DNA from: a virus
Direction: 5' to 3' (one strand)
Length of the DNA stretch: 20,582 nucleotides
IMG/VR virus record: IMGVR_UViG_3300044612_003457
Span: 1 to 20,582 of that record
Shown: positions 5,431-14,312 of the stretch, piece by piece
Numbering within the stretch: position 1 is the stretch's first letter
How the letters are laid out: the number at the start of each line of letters is the position of its first letter
Made by a program: the position numbers and the translations under genes
Notes under the pieces: model-generated
Databases searched by the model: none
Seen by the model: only the letters and a program-made list of their open reading frames with translations
Told to the model about the DNA's origin: nothing

Positions 5431-8400
5431 GGATTAAAAGGTAGTGTTCCATTCCATGTAGTTGTTCCTGCTGGCAATCCTTGTGTTGGGCATACAGGTG
5501 GATTTGTTACTATTGGTAATTCATATGTATTTGTTGTCCACCAGAGACCCTTTTCATGGTTTCCATTGTCTATGAAGTTTGTGATGCCTGCAATGTTATA
5601 TGTTGCTCCACTGGCATCGCCCAATCTACTTCCTTTTACATAAATTGGCTGTATTGCTTTATGTAAGAAAGTTATTCTCCATAAGTAAGAACCATTCTTT
5701 AGTTGAGCTCCAGAGAAAGCATATTCTTTTTCTCTCCAATTTATTGGAGCAAGGTACATGGTTTCGTGTACAATACCATTTCCCATAGTATTGCAATTTT
5801 CAACAACTTTATTTATTCTATAACCACTGTGTAACCATGCTTTATCTGCGCATACGCCACCCAAAGTAAATCCAGAAACACCACCGGGAGCGTTGAAAAG
5901 TGCATTCGCTCCTTTTGGATGGAATTGCGCAACTTCACTTGGATTTGTTACAGGCCAACGAGCAAGTGGACCGAAAGTTTGATTATAATTTACTCCAAAT
6001 TCAGTTCTATCTGGGTGAATAATACAAGCAACGCTTGGACTTCCCCATTGTTCTAATGTATCCATCTTGTGGAGATATGCGTGTCTAATATTTTCTGCCC
6101 AATAGTGATTTACATCACCATAGAATATTGTTGCTCCTCTTATGGATATACTTCCATCCCAATAATCTCTAACGATATCATACGTTATTCCTGTAGGTTT
6201 TAAGTAGAAATAAGGACTAATATTATTTTTATAATTTGTATCTGTAGTTGACCAAGTATTCAAAATAGATGATATTCCGAACGAAGGTATGTGAACCCAG
6301 TTTTGGTATGGCTTTTGTGGTATCGAAGGATCATTCAACCTATTTCTTTGTTCAATAGCATTGAAAACTTCTGTTGTTGCCATTTCTCGGTGTTGGCCAA
6401 GATCAGTAATGAATCCCATCCAACCAAGAGGATACCAGTGAGTATCATAATTTCTATAAATTGTACCCGGAAGAAGCGTTACTCCCGGAATAGGAATTCC
6501 ACATGGTGTGAAATAATTACCATTTGCTGCACCATTTGCAAGTCTAGCCCATTCTGCAGAAAGCTGACCTTGCGTATAACCAAATATAGCTGCACGCATA
6601 CTCATTGGAATTATTCCAATAGGACCAATTCCATCGTTTGCCTGAGTAATACCCCAAAGATCATTGAATAAGTAATCTAATGTGTATGTTGTTTGGTCAT
6701 TGCAACCAATACAAGTTACGCCAAACCCAGCAGAAATGCCTGTAAATGTTGCCGACATTGAATCTGAACAGTATATGCAGCTGAATGTAAATCCACTTCC
6801 AGAAGCCATGGTTATACCACGCCATCTTCCCGGAATATGTACTTGTTTTACTGTACTTACTCCAGTCGGCGTGCCTATAAGATACGCAGATTGTGGAACA
6901 TTTCCCCAACTTGCACCGGAATATCCATAACTATTCCCTGTAAGTGTTCTATTTCTATCGAACACTTTTCTTGCACCCATATTGTTGATCATATTGGTCG
7001 TAGCGGTTGCATCAGTTGGTGTTGAGTTCAGTCTAATATCAGAAACATAATCACCATACGGTGTGCCAGAACCCAGCCATGTTCCGTATGTGCTAGTTGA
7101 AGATCTGGTGCCAGTTTTATAATATGCCAACTGATTGGTACTATATGCAAAATCACCTTTAAAATCAAAGAATCTAAATTTATTTGGCGATTTGCCTTCA
7201 GAATCAGTTAAAGGATATAAAGAATTATAGGTCGGTAATACCATACTCAAAGGAGTTGGAGTTCCAGAAGAATCTAAGTAAGTATTTCCTACAAACGCTG
7301 CATATCCGTCTACATAACCATAATTGAATATTGCATGCGTTTCATCTGCTGTATTTCCTAACATCAACTCTTTGAATGGTGTTACTATTCCATCTTCTAT
7401 GAAGTAGGAAAGCATTTCAGTTGTAACTTCTTGGAAAATATTTTTGGTGAAGTTTCTTGGGTCCGATCCACTTACAGTATCTTTATTTGTATTCAAACCA
7501 TAATTTAAATTATCTATGTATCCTACTTGTGTTGAGTTTGTAGTGAAACCTCTCAACAATAATAGATCTCTAAAATTAGTTACGCCAGCAGATCCAAATC
7601 TGGTAGTTTTTGTAAACATGCATTTTGGTTGTGCTGATATACCAGTATAACTTACATACCAGCTATTACCAGATGAACTATTATTTTCTTTAAACGTGTT
7701 ATATTGTATGGCATAATCCGTAGTTTTAGAATTTATACCATCAGAAAGTTGCTGATAATATCCTTCATCATCTAGGGTCAACATTCCCATAGTAAACCCA
7801 TTTTGTAACATATAATTGAAAATATTTCTAGCTTCTTTTTCTACAAATGCACTTTTTCTGGCATGCCATATTGATTTATAACTAGATTGCACTCTCGTAG
7901 AAGATACAGAACCAGTTGTGTTTAAATAATAGTTAAATGCCGAAGAAGAATTGTCTACACCCTCCGCAAATTCTGCTTGGGCTCCCCACATTCTAAATGA
8001 AGATGCGAATGAACCACCAGCTCCAGAATTTCCAGAGATTTGAAATGTAATACCAGATGCTGCTGATACCCCGACCTCTACTTGGTATCTCCCCCAAGTA
8101 GTTCCCAATGTTACATTTACATTGGAACCAGATGTTCCAATTATATTGGAACCATTTACAGAAACATTAACTTGATTTCCCGCTGTAAGACCTTGCAAGA
8201 AAACGCTATATGTATATGTCACACCACCTCTTGGCAAAGCAGCAGATGTAGAGATTCTTGGCGTTAAAGATCCGGGGAAAGATATGAGACTTGCAGAAAG
8301 GCTTCCGGTGGCAACTCCATTTGGACCAGTGTGCCCTATAGATGTTACTGCCGCACTTCCAGCCAATGACCAGTTTGAATTTGAAAAACTATTTCCAGAA

Positions 8401-9206
8401 AGAATGTAATTAAATCTGAATAAAATTTCATTACCGGTGACCCCACCAGTGGTTTGATTGTATGCTGACCAAAGTTTGTTTGGTGAGAACAATCTTCTTT
8501 CTGAAGGTATCCAGCTATAACCATCTATTATGTGTTGAACAAGAGCAGTTGAACCGTGAGCAGAATTTCCCATAACAAAATTTGCAGGAGGTAGTGGTTC
8601 ATTTAAAATAGGAAATTCATGAAAAAAGTATTGGTATGAAAGAGGAGCACCAAATCCGGGCATATTATTTAATGTGCCTACACCCGTCCAACCAAAATAA
8701 GTAAAACCCGTATCTTCATTCATATTTCCAGAAGATACGGCTGCTGGTGTAGGTCCTTGGTATCCGGGATAATATGTTATATATGGATAAAAATAACTTA
8801 AACCTTTTTGGTCATTGTATTGTGTTGGCCAACCAGTAACCCCGCCCGGATACCCATAGGGTGAAGGCCCATAAGCAAAAAGAAAGTTAATTTGTGACGT
8901 TAAAGGAGCACTTCTTCTATCTGTTCCACCATCAGTATCCGTAGAATCTGCTAAACCTTCAAATTCTTGTTCAGAGTACCCCAAGGAAGCCGCGAGCGCA
9001 ACTGCTTGTGCATAGTCCATGGCGTGACCAAATTGGTTCACGAACATGTTCAAATCAGGGTTAAAGGAATAAACTAGACCATTGTAGCTGAAGCTTGATG
9101 GTGAGCTTGAGTTCCTAGATTCTTTAAGAATTCTATAATCAATTCTGTTAAGTTCATTTCCATACGAAGCCAAGAACATGTGAAGTGGGTTATAACGGTT
9201 TAGCAT
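5427..9206 (-). CDS. large tail-fibre/adhesin-like virion protein with carbohydrate-binding-like domain (1259 aa)
   Basis: The start is set at 9206 (MLNRYNPLHMFLASYG): AAGGAAAA precedes it at ideal spacing and CTAAATA lies further upstream. The longer frame to 9257 would overlap the neighbouring gene. Residues about 265-435 (FSNSNW ... YTYSVFLQGLTAGNQ ... TTWGRYQVEVGV ... FRMWGAQAEF) have the layout of carbohydrate-binding-module-like jelly-rolls found in phage fibres. Around residues 805-835 two CxxC pairs (CIYC and CIGC, 18 residues apart) could bind zinc or form disulfides. The C-terminal half is aromatic- and Asn-rich (NHYWAENIRHAYLHKMDTLE) and could be a receptor-binding or glycan-degrading part, but no catalytic site is recognised. 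Ser/Gly/Thr/Asn richness fits an extracellular fibre. It is the longest gene here. Confidence 0.8.
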   Translation of the reverse strand: MLNRYNPLHMFLASYGNELNRIDYRILKESRNSSSPSSFSYNGLVYSFNPDLNMFVNQFGHAMDYAQAVALAASLGYSEQEFEGLADSTDTDGGTDRRSAPLTSQINFLFAYGPSPYGYPGGVTGWPTQYNDQKGLSYFYPYITYYPGYQGPTPAAVSSGNMNEDTGFTYFGWTGVGTLNNMPGFGAPLSYQYFFHEFPILNEPLPPANFVMGNSAHGSTALVQHIIDGYSWIPSERRLFSPNKLWSAYNQTTGGVTGNEILFRFNYILSGNSFSNSNWSLAGSAAVTSIGHTGPNGVATGSLSASLISFPGSLTPRISTSAALPRGGVTYTYSVFLQGLTAGNQVNVSVNGSNIIGTSGSNVNVTLGTTWGRYQVEVGVSAASGITFQISGNSGAGGSFASSFRMWGAQAEFAEGVDNSSSAFNYYLNTTGSVSSTRVQSSYKSIWHARKSAFVEKEARNIFNYMLQNGFTMGMLTLDDEGYYQQLSDGINSKTTDYAIQYNTFKENNSSSGNSWYVSYTGISAQPKCMFTKTTRFGSAGVTNFRDLLLLRGFTTNSTQVGYIDNLNYGLNTNKDTVSGSDPRNFTKNIFQEVTTEMLSYFIEDGIVTPFKELMLGNTADETHAIFNYGYVDGYAAFVGNTYLDSSGTPTPLSMVLPTYNSLYPLTDSEGKSPNKFRFFDFKGDFAYSTNQLAYYKTGTRSSTSTYGTWLGSGTPYGDYVSDIRLNSTPTDATATTNMINNMGARKVFDRNRTLTGNSYGYSGASWGNVPQSAYLIGTPTGVSTVKQVHIPGRWRGITMASGSGFTFSCIYCSDSMSATFTGISAGFGVTCIGCNDQTTYTLDYLFNDLWGITQANDGIGPIGIIPMSMRAAIFGYTQGQLSAEWARLANGAANGNYFTPCGIPIPGVTLLPGTIYRNYDTHWYPLGWMGFITDLGQHREMATTEVFNAIEQRNRLNDPSIPQKPYQNWVHIPSFGISSILNTWSTTDTNYKNNISPYFYLKPTGITYDIVRDYWDGSISIRGATIFYGDVNHYWAENIRHAYLHKMDTLEQWGSPSVACIIHPDRTEFGVNYNQTFGPLARWPVTNPSEVAQFHPKGANALFNAPGGVSGFTLGGVCADKAWLHSGYRINKVVENCNTMGNGIVHETMYLAPINWREKEYAFSGAQLKNGSYLWRITFLHKAIQPIYVKGSRLGDASGATYNIAGITNFIDNGNHEKGLWWTTNTYELPIVTNPPVCPTQGLPAGTTTWNGTLPFNP

Positions 9207-9222
9207 GATTTTCCTTGTATAG

Positions 9223-9229
9223 TATTTAG
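9223..9229 (-). promoter_or_regulatory. late-type motif CTAAATA before the 1259-aa gene
   Basis: CTAAATA on the minus strand lies 16 bases upstream of the ATG at 9206, with AAGGAAAA between them. It is the only one of the nine copies with room for a normal ribosome site. It contains the TAA stop of the upstream gene (9226-9228). Confidence 0.7.
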
Positions 9230-9624
9230 TTTTTGGTTTGAGAAAGCTTTCTGTCAACCCTAGGATCGGTGTTTAATTGCAAATAATTTACTTCTGGAAC
9301 ATTTTTTACAGAAAAATTTAAAAATACTGTAAAAGATTTTAAATAAGAGTGTAATCTAGGTTCCAATTTGAAAAATAGTATTCTAGCGCAATTTTCATCA
9401 CCGAATACATTTTTTAAAATTATAAGATGGTTTATTATAAGTCTCTCTCTTATAGACTTAAGAGTTTTGTGCTTATGAATTTTTTGAAGTAATCTTTTAA
9501 TATATTTGATGCGTTTTAAATCATCAACAAATTCATTTTTTCCAGAGCACTCTGGATTAAAATAACATCTCTGACAGAATTCCAAAAAATCAGATTCTGT
9601 CAAAGGTGTGTATTTTTCTTTCAT
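9226..9624 (-). CDS. hypothetical conserved phage protein with Cys-rich N-terminus (132 aa)
   Basis: MKEKYTPLTESDFLEFC opens a short Cys-containing stretch (CQRCYFNPEC) that may bind metal. Basic helices follow (IKYIKRLLQKIHKHKTL), then SIRERLIINHLIILKNVFG and a hydrophobic run (ILFFKLEPRLHSYLKSFTVF). The pattern of a (N/R)ERLI(I/L)NH segment followed by NVFG is, from memory, shared by uncharacterised T4-like phage proteins encoded near structural genes. The ATG at 9624 lies 4 bases after the stop of the upstream gene. An alternative GTG at 9645 would overlap that gene and add 7 residues; neither has a clear ribosome site. The function is unknown. Confidence 0.75.
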   Translation of the reverse strand: MKEKYTPLTESDFLEFCQRCYFNPECSGKNEFVDDLKRIKYIKRLLQKIHKHKTLKSIRERLIINHLIILKNVFGDENCARILFFKLEPRLHSYLKSFTVFLNFSVKNVPEVNYLQLNTDPRVDRKLSQTKN

Positions 9625-9628
9625 TTGT

Positions 9629-10183
9629 TCAGTGCATGCAACCACAGTCAGAGCCTACCGAATCACCGTTATATGAAGAAGTTTCAGTAGGCAGAATAAC
9701 CATATTGACTTTGCGTAAGCCATTTGGGAGTCGCACTACATTTACAGATAATTTTAATGAATGGCCTAGCTTTTCCTTGATACCGTCACCCTGAGCGAAT
9801 CCCTTTTGATTGACATCATCATAAGGATTTTGTCCATACACTCCCAGTTGTGGGCTACCATATTGAACTAGTTCATAACTATTTTCACCGTCTTGAAGCT
9901 TACCATTGCACATGAAATCCAAACCAAAGTGGTTTAGCTTTTGCTTTACGACGCTTGTGATTCCATCCGGATCTATATAATCTCTGCTGGAAAATCCGCT
10001 TAATAATGCATTGATGGCATCGATTGAAAAGGGAAGCTTAACATTAAAGGTTCCCTTGTCTGTTAGAGCTGATGGGCCTTTTGGTGCTTGCGGATCACCG
10101 ATATAAAGACCTCCACCAAAGGTGTGTTCTGGTGCATTTTCGACAATTGTATTGATTTTTCCTAGTAGTTGTTTGAATTTCAT
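9629..10183 (-). CDS. hypothetical late protein with possible capsid-targeting N-terminus (184 aa)
   Basis: The N-terminus MKFKQLLGKINTIVENAPEH is a short amphipathic helix ending in Ile-Val-Glu before Asn16, which fits the (L/I)xE cleavage rule of the T4 prohead protease. The remainder looks like a compact alpha/beta protein (FNVKLPFSIDAINALLSGF, KLSVNVVRLPNGLRKVNMVI) and ends with a Cys-rich SDCGCMH. No family is recognised. CTAAATA lies 11 bases before the start, with GAGAGAAG in the gap as a partial ribosome site. The position between the 375-aa and 132-aa genes in the late block supports a virion or assembly role. Confidence 0.8.
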   Translation of the reverse strand: MKFKQLLGKINTIVENAPEHTFGGGLYIGDPQAPKGPSALTDKGTFNVKLPFSIDAINALLSGFSSRDYIDPDGITSVVKQKLNHFGLDFMCNGKLQDGENSYELVQYGSPQLGVYGQNPYDDVNQKGFAQGDGIKEKLGHSLKLSVNVVRLPNGLRKVNMVILPTETSSYNGDSVGSDCGCMH

Positions 10184-10194
10184 GGCTTCTCTCT

Positions 10195-10201
10195 TATTTA
10201 G
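10195..10201 (-). promoter_or_regulatory. late-type motif CTAAATA before the 184-aa gene
   Basis: CTAAATA on the minus strand lies 11 bases upstream of the ATG at 10183, just after the TAA stop of the upstream gene (10203-10205). Confidence 0.6.
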
Positions 10202-10202
10202 G

Positions 10203-11330
10203 TTAATTTTTTGTGTTTCTGTATTCCATTAAACCGAACAAATCAGAATTATAAGACTTGCCATGTAAATTTTTCAATGCTCTTTCAGCAATGTCTTCGG
10301 ACAACTTCTTCCACTTTCCGCCCTTGCTCTTGTAGCACTTTGCAGCCCAAGCATTGGCGTAGGCAGATGGGTAGACATCAAACTTTTTCTTTGCTTGGGC
10401 AACGCAAGAACTCCATTGTTTTGGGTTCTTTGGTTTGTTTTCTTCCTTCAACATTGCGCTTACTGGCTTCGCACTCCATGTCTTGCAGGCCCAGTAACGA
10501 GCCTTCCATCTTGGTCCCGGAGTATCGCAATTGTGTCTGGCTCTGAAGTTTCTGCGACGATCAGGATCATCGCGCTTGATTTCCATGTTTGGATCACCAA
10601 AGTTTACTTTTACGACATTTCCTTTGTCGTTCTTTACATAAACTTTGTACTTCTTTACATCCCCACGCATAATTTTGTTTAACTTTACTTTTTTCTTTTC
10701 TTCTTCGTGAAGCTCTAAATTCTCACCGAATTCATTTAACTCATGGCCTTCTGATGTGTCTACAAAACCCATAACGGTCTCGGGATCAAAAGACTCATAA
10801 ACTTCACAGCCCTTTTCATCGGTCAATGTTAACTTTATCTTGCTTTCATTAACCTCAATTAGGTCAACATTAAAAATTTGACCAGACTCATTTATGATAA
10901 TATCAAATGGAAGTAACTCTTTAGCTTCTATTGTCGCAAAAGATAGTGGAATGAGTTCTGTGTTTTCTACTAAGAAATAGTCAAAAGACTCTTTTAACTT
11001 TGTTACACCAGTCTCAACAAATACTGGCTTTTTGCCTTTTCCCTTTACCGATCCCTTTTTGCCTCTTCCAGCTTTCTTCTGGGCCGATCTCTTTCTTCTT
11101 ACAAATGAGCCTACTTTTTCTTTGCCGAGTTTATCTGCTTTTTGTCTGCTCAAGCACGCTGAATAAGGTTCGCCTTCCTTTGCATCACCACACTTACCTA
11201 TTCTTTCACCTTTTGTGTTGTAGCGATCCCATCCCGGTCCACCACCAGCTGATTCTTTGTTGAACCACTTTCCAAGGCCAGAGTTTGCATAAACCTTTTC
11301 TGTGATGAACTTTATCTGTTTAGAAATCAT
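10203..11330 (-). CDS. modular basic phage protein with three conserved Cys/Trp motifs (375 aa)
   Basis: The N-terminus MISKQIKFITEKVYAN has an Ile-Thr-Glu site after residue 11, like a T4 capsid-targeting peptide. Three modules follow. Residues about 20-100 (GGGPGWDRYNTKGERIGKCG, YSACLSRQKADKLG) end in a very basic Gly/Lys tail. Residues about 225-292 include VNFGDPNMEIKRDDPDRRR and ARHNC. Residues about 303-341 include WSSCVAQAKKKFDVYPSAYA and SKGGKW. From memory these motifs recur in proteins of aquatic T4-like phages, but no function is established. The middle (about 110-220) is acidic with further (L/I)xE sites. The ATG overlaps the previous stop (ATGA) and is preceded by AAGGGAAG, so it is translationally coupled to the 791-aa gene. 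A packaged DNA-contacting protein is plausible. Confidence 0.82.
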   Translation of the reverse strand: MISKQIKFITEKVYANSGLGKWFNKESAGGGPGWDRYNTKGERIGKCGDAKEGEPYSACLSRQKADKLGKEKVGSFVRRKRSAQKKAGRGKKGSVKGKGKKPVFVETGVTKLKESFDYFLVENTELIPLSFATIEAKELLPFDIIINESGQIFNVDLIEVNESKIKLTLTDEKGCEVYESFDPETVMGFVDTSEGHELNEFGENLELHEEEKKKVKLNKIMRGDVKKYKVYVKNDKGNVVKVNFGDPNMEIKRDDPDRRRNFRARHNCDTPGPRWKARYWACKTWSAKPVSAMLKEENKPKNPKQWSSCVAQAKKKFDVYPSAYANAWAAKCYKSKGGKWKKLSEDIAERALKNLHGKSYNSDLFGLMEYRNTKN

Positions 11331-13702
11331 TTCCAGCTTCCCTTATTTTGCTTTTCACCATTTTTGTGTCCATTATCGGATCTATTTGATGACCGATCTC
11401 TGACACGTAGATTATTTATGCCCTTTGAACCACCATGTCTTAAAGGCTTTTTGTGATCTATATCTTTCCCGTCGCCCTTTTTAACCTTGCCCTTTTTAAT
11501 CATCAATTCTCTGGCAGCGGTTCTCGCGGCTCTTTCTTTTCTTTGCTTTGGTTTGCCGTGGTAATTCTTATATTCTTTTTTGTAATCTCTCTCGTATTCT
11601 TCCTCAACCATATCCAAGAAGTTGTGCATTAGTTCTGGGTTTTCCAAAACTCTTACCATCACTCTTTCATATAGTCTCTTCAATATGGAATCATAATTGC
11701 ATTCTTCTGTTTCTTCAAGAAGAACGCTGATATCGCCATCGAAAAGAGAAGCTTCATCCTCTGTCAATACCCCGGCCTTTGTCATTGAAGTCAGAACAAA
11801 ATTATTTGTCAAAGCCTCAATCAGAATATCGTTGACGAGTACTTCTGCTTCTCCCAGCATCTGGGTGGTAATTTTTTCATTATTTTCTACTGGGATTTTT
11901 ACTGTTTTCTTGCCGATTCTAACATAGTTGTATTGAACGGCATTTAGATCTTTGGGAGAGAATCCCGGTAAAAGGCTAGCGTTAAGACTAAAATCATTGT
12001 TTGACATCAAATTACCGATGATTAGTTCCATCGGATTTATGGACTTGATATCGACTAAAACATCCTTTAAAGAACCCTTGGTTTCTTTTGCTTCGACAAT
12101 GGCTGTATACTTTTTCATCTTTTCTGCGGATGCTGTGTTATAACTTCCTATATTAGAAGTTGTCATTACATCTTTAGATGGTTTCATTTCTAGATCTGCA
12201 CTTTGTGCAAGAACATCGAAATATTCATCAGTCATTGGAAATACACCATTGACTGTTACAAGATGATTAGGTGCCATTTCCGGTGGAACAATGTTGTCTC
12301 CTCTGAGCATCGTCTTCAACAATGTTGAAGCTATCGCAATTTTGAGGGGTGACTTTTCGGAAGATTTAGCACCTTTCAGAAGAGATTTTCCGGCTTCAAG
12401 CCATCCCTCCCGATATTTGCTCAACGACGCAGCTGGATTCAATTCTCCATTTTCATCCAGTACTGGACCAAGATCATTTCCTTGCGAATCCTTTAATTTC
12501 ATGGATTGCAATTGTTTTGCCATGTTTTCATCTTTTAAGATTGCTGGTAGCATTTCATCAGGAATCAAAACTGTAGAAAACTTTGATGTAAGTTCTGTGC
12601 CTTGTTGTGCCAGAGCCGACAGTTTAGGATCATTTTGTACTATTGCACCATTATTTACGGCCTGCATCAATGCATTGCCCAATAGTCCTTTGAATGATTT
12701 ATTTGATTGATCAAACTGGCTTGTTGAAAATGAAACTTCACCGCCTGCGGATACTCTAAACCTATAATCACCGCATTGCATGTCGGTGGAGCCTTCTGCA
12801 TTTACACTCTTTGTTCCAGATTCTACATTTGAAACCAAGTTTTGAATGCATTCGTCTCCAATTTGAGACAAAATTTTCTTGGCTGTAAAGAATGCCTGTC
12901 TTGTAAATTCTGTTGCTGCGGGTGCTATAGCAGCATATGTTTGCATTTCTTGTTCGCCAGCACCAGCTTTGATCTTGGCCAAGAATACCAAGGCATTCAA
13001 CACCTGTTGGTTATATGGAAGATTTGATATGGGGCTAATGTTAAACTTGACGCTTAGAGCTTCATAGCTCATATTATCAAAATCAACGTTAGATGGTGGT
13101 TGTCGTGTCATCTTGAAATACTCTTGACGCATTTCAAGGGGCATCTGTGCTAGCTGTGCACCATCCATCTGTGACATGGCCTTGAAAATGTCTTCCTTAG
13201 ACATTCTCTTGCCCTTTTTCTTCTTTTCTTCGCTTTCGTCCTCTGCTTTTTCCTTTTTCTTCCCGCCCTCTTTCTTTTCTTCGCCTTGTTTTTTTCCTTC
13301 TTTTTTGCTTGGCTCTTTTGTTTTTACATCGCCAAATAAAAGCTGAGAAGCACGGGTTTGTTCAAACTTTGGGTCTTTTGTGGCTTGTTGGGCTTCTTCA
13401 ACGCTCATCTCCTCTTTGCTGATTCTGTCGTGTCTGTTTTTGTCAAAAGAATCTTTAAAGATTAATTGAACGCGACCCGAGGATGTTCTAACCAAAATTA
13501 CTTCTTTGATAAGTTCTTGCTTGGACTTCTTTTCTCTTGGAACTTGTCTTGCTCTTTCTGCACGCTTGCGTGCAGCATCCTTTGCCTTGTTGTCGGAGGC
13601 AGTGGATTTTAGTCTGTCCTTACGCATAGTTTCACCCGTTTTGGGTGTTTGAGTAGATGCGCGGGCTTCGTCCAATTTTAATATAAGATCAGTGAAGTTC
13701 AT
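11327..13702 (-). CDS. large late protein with C-terminal HNH-like domain and capsid-targeting-like N-terminus (791 aa)
   Basis: The N-terminus MNFTDLILKLDEARAST is an amphipathic helix ending in Leu-Asp-Glu before Ala13, a good match to the T4 prohead protease site. A Lys/Glu low-complexity stretch (about 125-175) follows, then a long helical central part with no recognised domain. The last 85 residues are a basic helix (KQRKERAARTAARELMIKKG) followed by DIDHKKPLRHGG, INNLRV and SSNRS. This is the His-Asn-His layout, with Asp-His near 749-750, Asn near 764 and a last Asn near 772, but without zinc cysteines. Such ends occur on other phage proteins and may nick or bind DNA. CTAAATA lies 7 bases before the ATG. 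The next gene starts inside its stop. Confidence 0.82.
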   Translation of the reverse strand: MNFTDLILKLDEARASTQTPKTGETMRKDRLKSTASDNKAKDAARKRAERARQVPREKKSKQELIKEVILVRTSSGRVQLIFKDSFDKNRHDRISKEEMSVEEAQQATKDPKFEQTRASQLLFGDVKTKEPSKKEGKKQGEEKKEGGKKKEKAEDESEEKKKKGKRMSKEDIFKAMSQMDGAQLAQMPLEMRQEYFKMTRQPPSNVDFDNMSYEALSVKFNISPISNLPYNQQVLNALVFLAKIKAGAGEQEMQTYAAIAPAATEFTRQAFFTAKKILSQIGDECIQNLVSNVESGTKSVNAEGSTDMQCGDYRFRVSAGGEVSFSTSQFDQSNKSFKGLLGNALMQAVNNGAIVQNDPKLSALAQQGTELTSKFSTVLIPDEMLPAILKDENMAKQLQSMKLKDSQGNDLGPVLDENGELNPAASLSKYREGWLEAGKSLLKGAKSSEKSPLKIAIASTLLKTMLRGDNIVPPEMAPNHLVTVNGVFPMTDEYFDVLAQSADLEMKPSKDVMTTSNIGSYNTASAEKMKKYTAIVEAKETKGSLKDVLVDIKSINPMELIIGNLMSNNDFSLNASLLPGFSPKDLNAVQYNYVRIGKKTVKIPVENNEKITTQMLGEAEVLVNDILIEALTNNFVLTSMTKAGVLTEDEASLFDGDISVLLEETEECNYDSILKRLYERVMVRVLENPELMHNFLDMVEEEYERDYKKEYKNYHGKPKQRKERAARTAARELMIKKGKVKKGDGKDIDHKKPLRHGGSKGINNLRVRDRSSNRSDNGHKNGEKQNKGSWK

Positions 13703-13709
13703 CTCAAAT

Positions 13710-13716
13710 TATTTAG
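13710..13716 (-). promoter_or_regulatory. late-type motif CTAAATA before the 791-aa gene
   Basis: CTAAATA on the minus strand lies 7 bases upstream of the ATG at 13702 and contains the TAA stop of the upstream gene (13713-13715). The gap (ATTTGAG) is too short for a normal leader. Confidence 0.65.
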
Positions 13717-14312
13717 CCTTCAGAAGATTCCTTATATTTTTCCAATGGGTTAAAAAGTTTTAAATTTTTGTAGCTTTTTGCCTTGCCCGTTGCAACTTTT
13801 CTTAAGTTTGCGTAATCAAGATTGTTTGTTTTGGCAAACTCGCTTATATTTGGAACTTGTAAAATTTCATTGGTATTCGTATCAATGAATATAGCTGAGT
13901 TCGTAATTGCTATCTTTTTCTTCTTTGGCTTCTTTTCTTTTACATTTGCACCATTTGTCTCTTTTACAGCCCGGATTTCAACGGCAGTCCAACCTTTGTA
14001 AGTCTTTCTTTTTCCGTTTAAAAGTTCGCAAATCTTTACAGCAGTTAGGCCATGTTGCTTTCCAAACTCTGTCATATTTTCAAAGAATACTTTTTCTCCT
14101 GTGTCTGCTCTTTTTAGCCAGTAACCGTTCTTTTCTTCTATGGGACTCTTCCAGAGCCAATAACGACCCTCTTGAATAAAGAACCCTCCATGTTGCTGAA
14201 CGAAAGCTGCTCTGAATTTTGTTGCTTTAGAGTTGTCATTCATCTGTGTCCAGAGTTTTGAACCTCTGGTATTCACCATATCCTCCAAAGTTTTAATCTC
14301 TTGGTAGTGCAT
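13713..14312 (-). CDS. protein with two tandem NUMOD/IENR1-like DNA-binding modules, no nuclease domain (199 aa)
   Basis: Two copies of one module are visible. Residues about 70-112 contain TGEKVFFENMTEFGKQHGL, then LLNGKRKTYKGW. Residues about 145-187 contain NEILQVPNISEFAKTNNL, then VATGKAKSYKN. Each fits the helix-turn-helix modules (NUMOD/IENR1) found on homing endonucleases, where they bind target DNA. Here no GIY-YIG or HNH catalytic part is present. A Lys-rich linker (EKKPKKKKI) separates the copies, and an aromatic N-terminal part (GGFFIQEGRYWLWKSP) is unassigned. The ribosome site AAGGAAG precedes the ATG, and the start overlaps the end of the exonuclease gene, so the two proteins may cooperate. 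A DNA-binding role is inferred from the modules only. Confidence 0.8.
   Translation of the reverse strand: MHYQEIKTLEDMVNTRGSKLWTQMNDNSKATKFRAAFVQQHGGFFIQEGRYWLWKSPIEEKNGYWLKRADTGEKVFFENMTEFGKQHGLTAVKICELLNGKRKTYKGWTAVEIRAVKETNGANVKEKKPKKKKIAITNSAIFIDTNTNEILQVPNISEFAKTNNLDYANLRKVATGKAKSYKNLKLFNPLEKYKESSEG

Noticed and set aside
9207-9257. N-terminal 17-residue extension of the adhesin
   Set aside because: It overlaps the upstream gene and the late motif; the internal ATG at 9206 has an ideal ribosome site.
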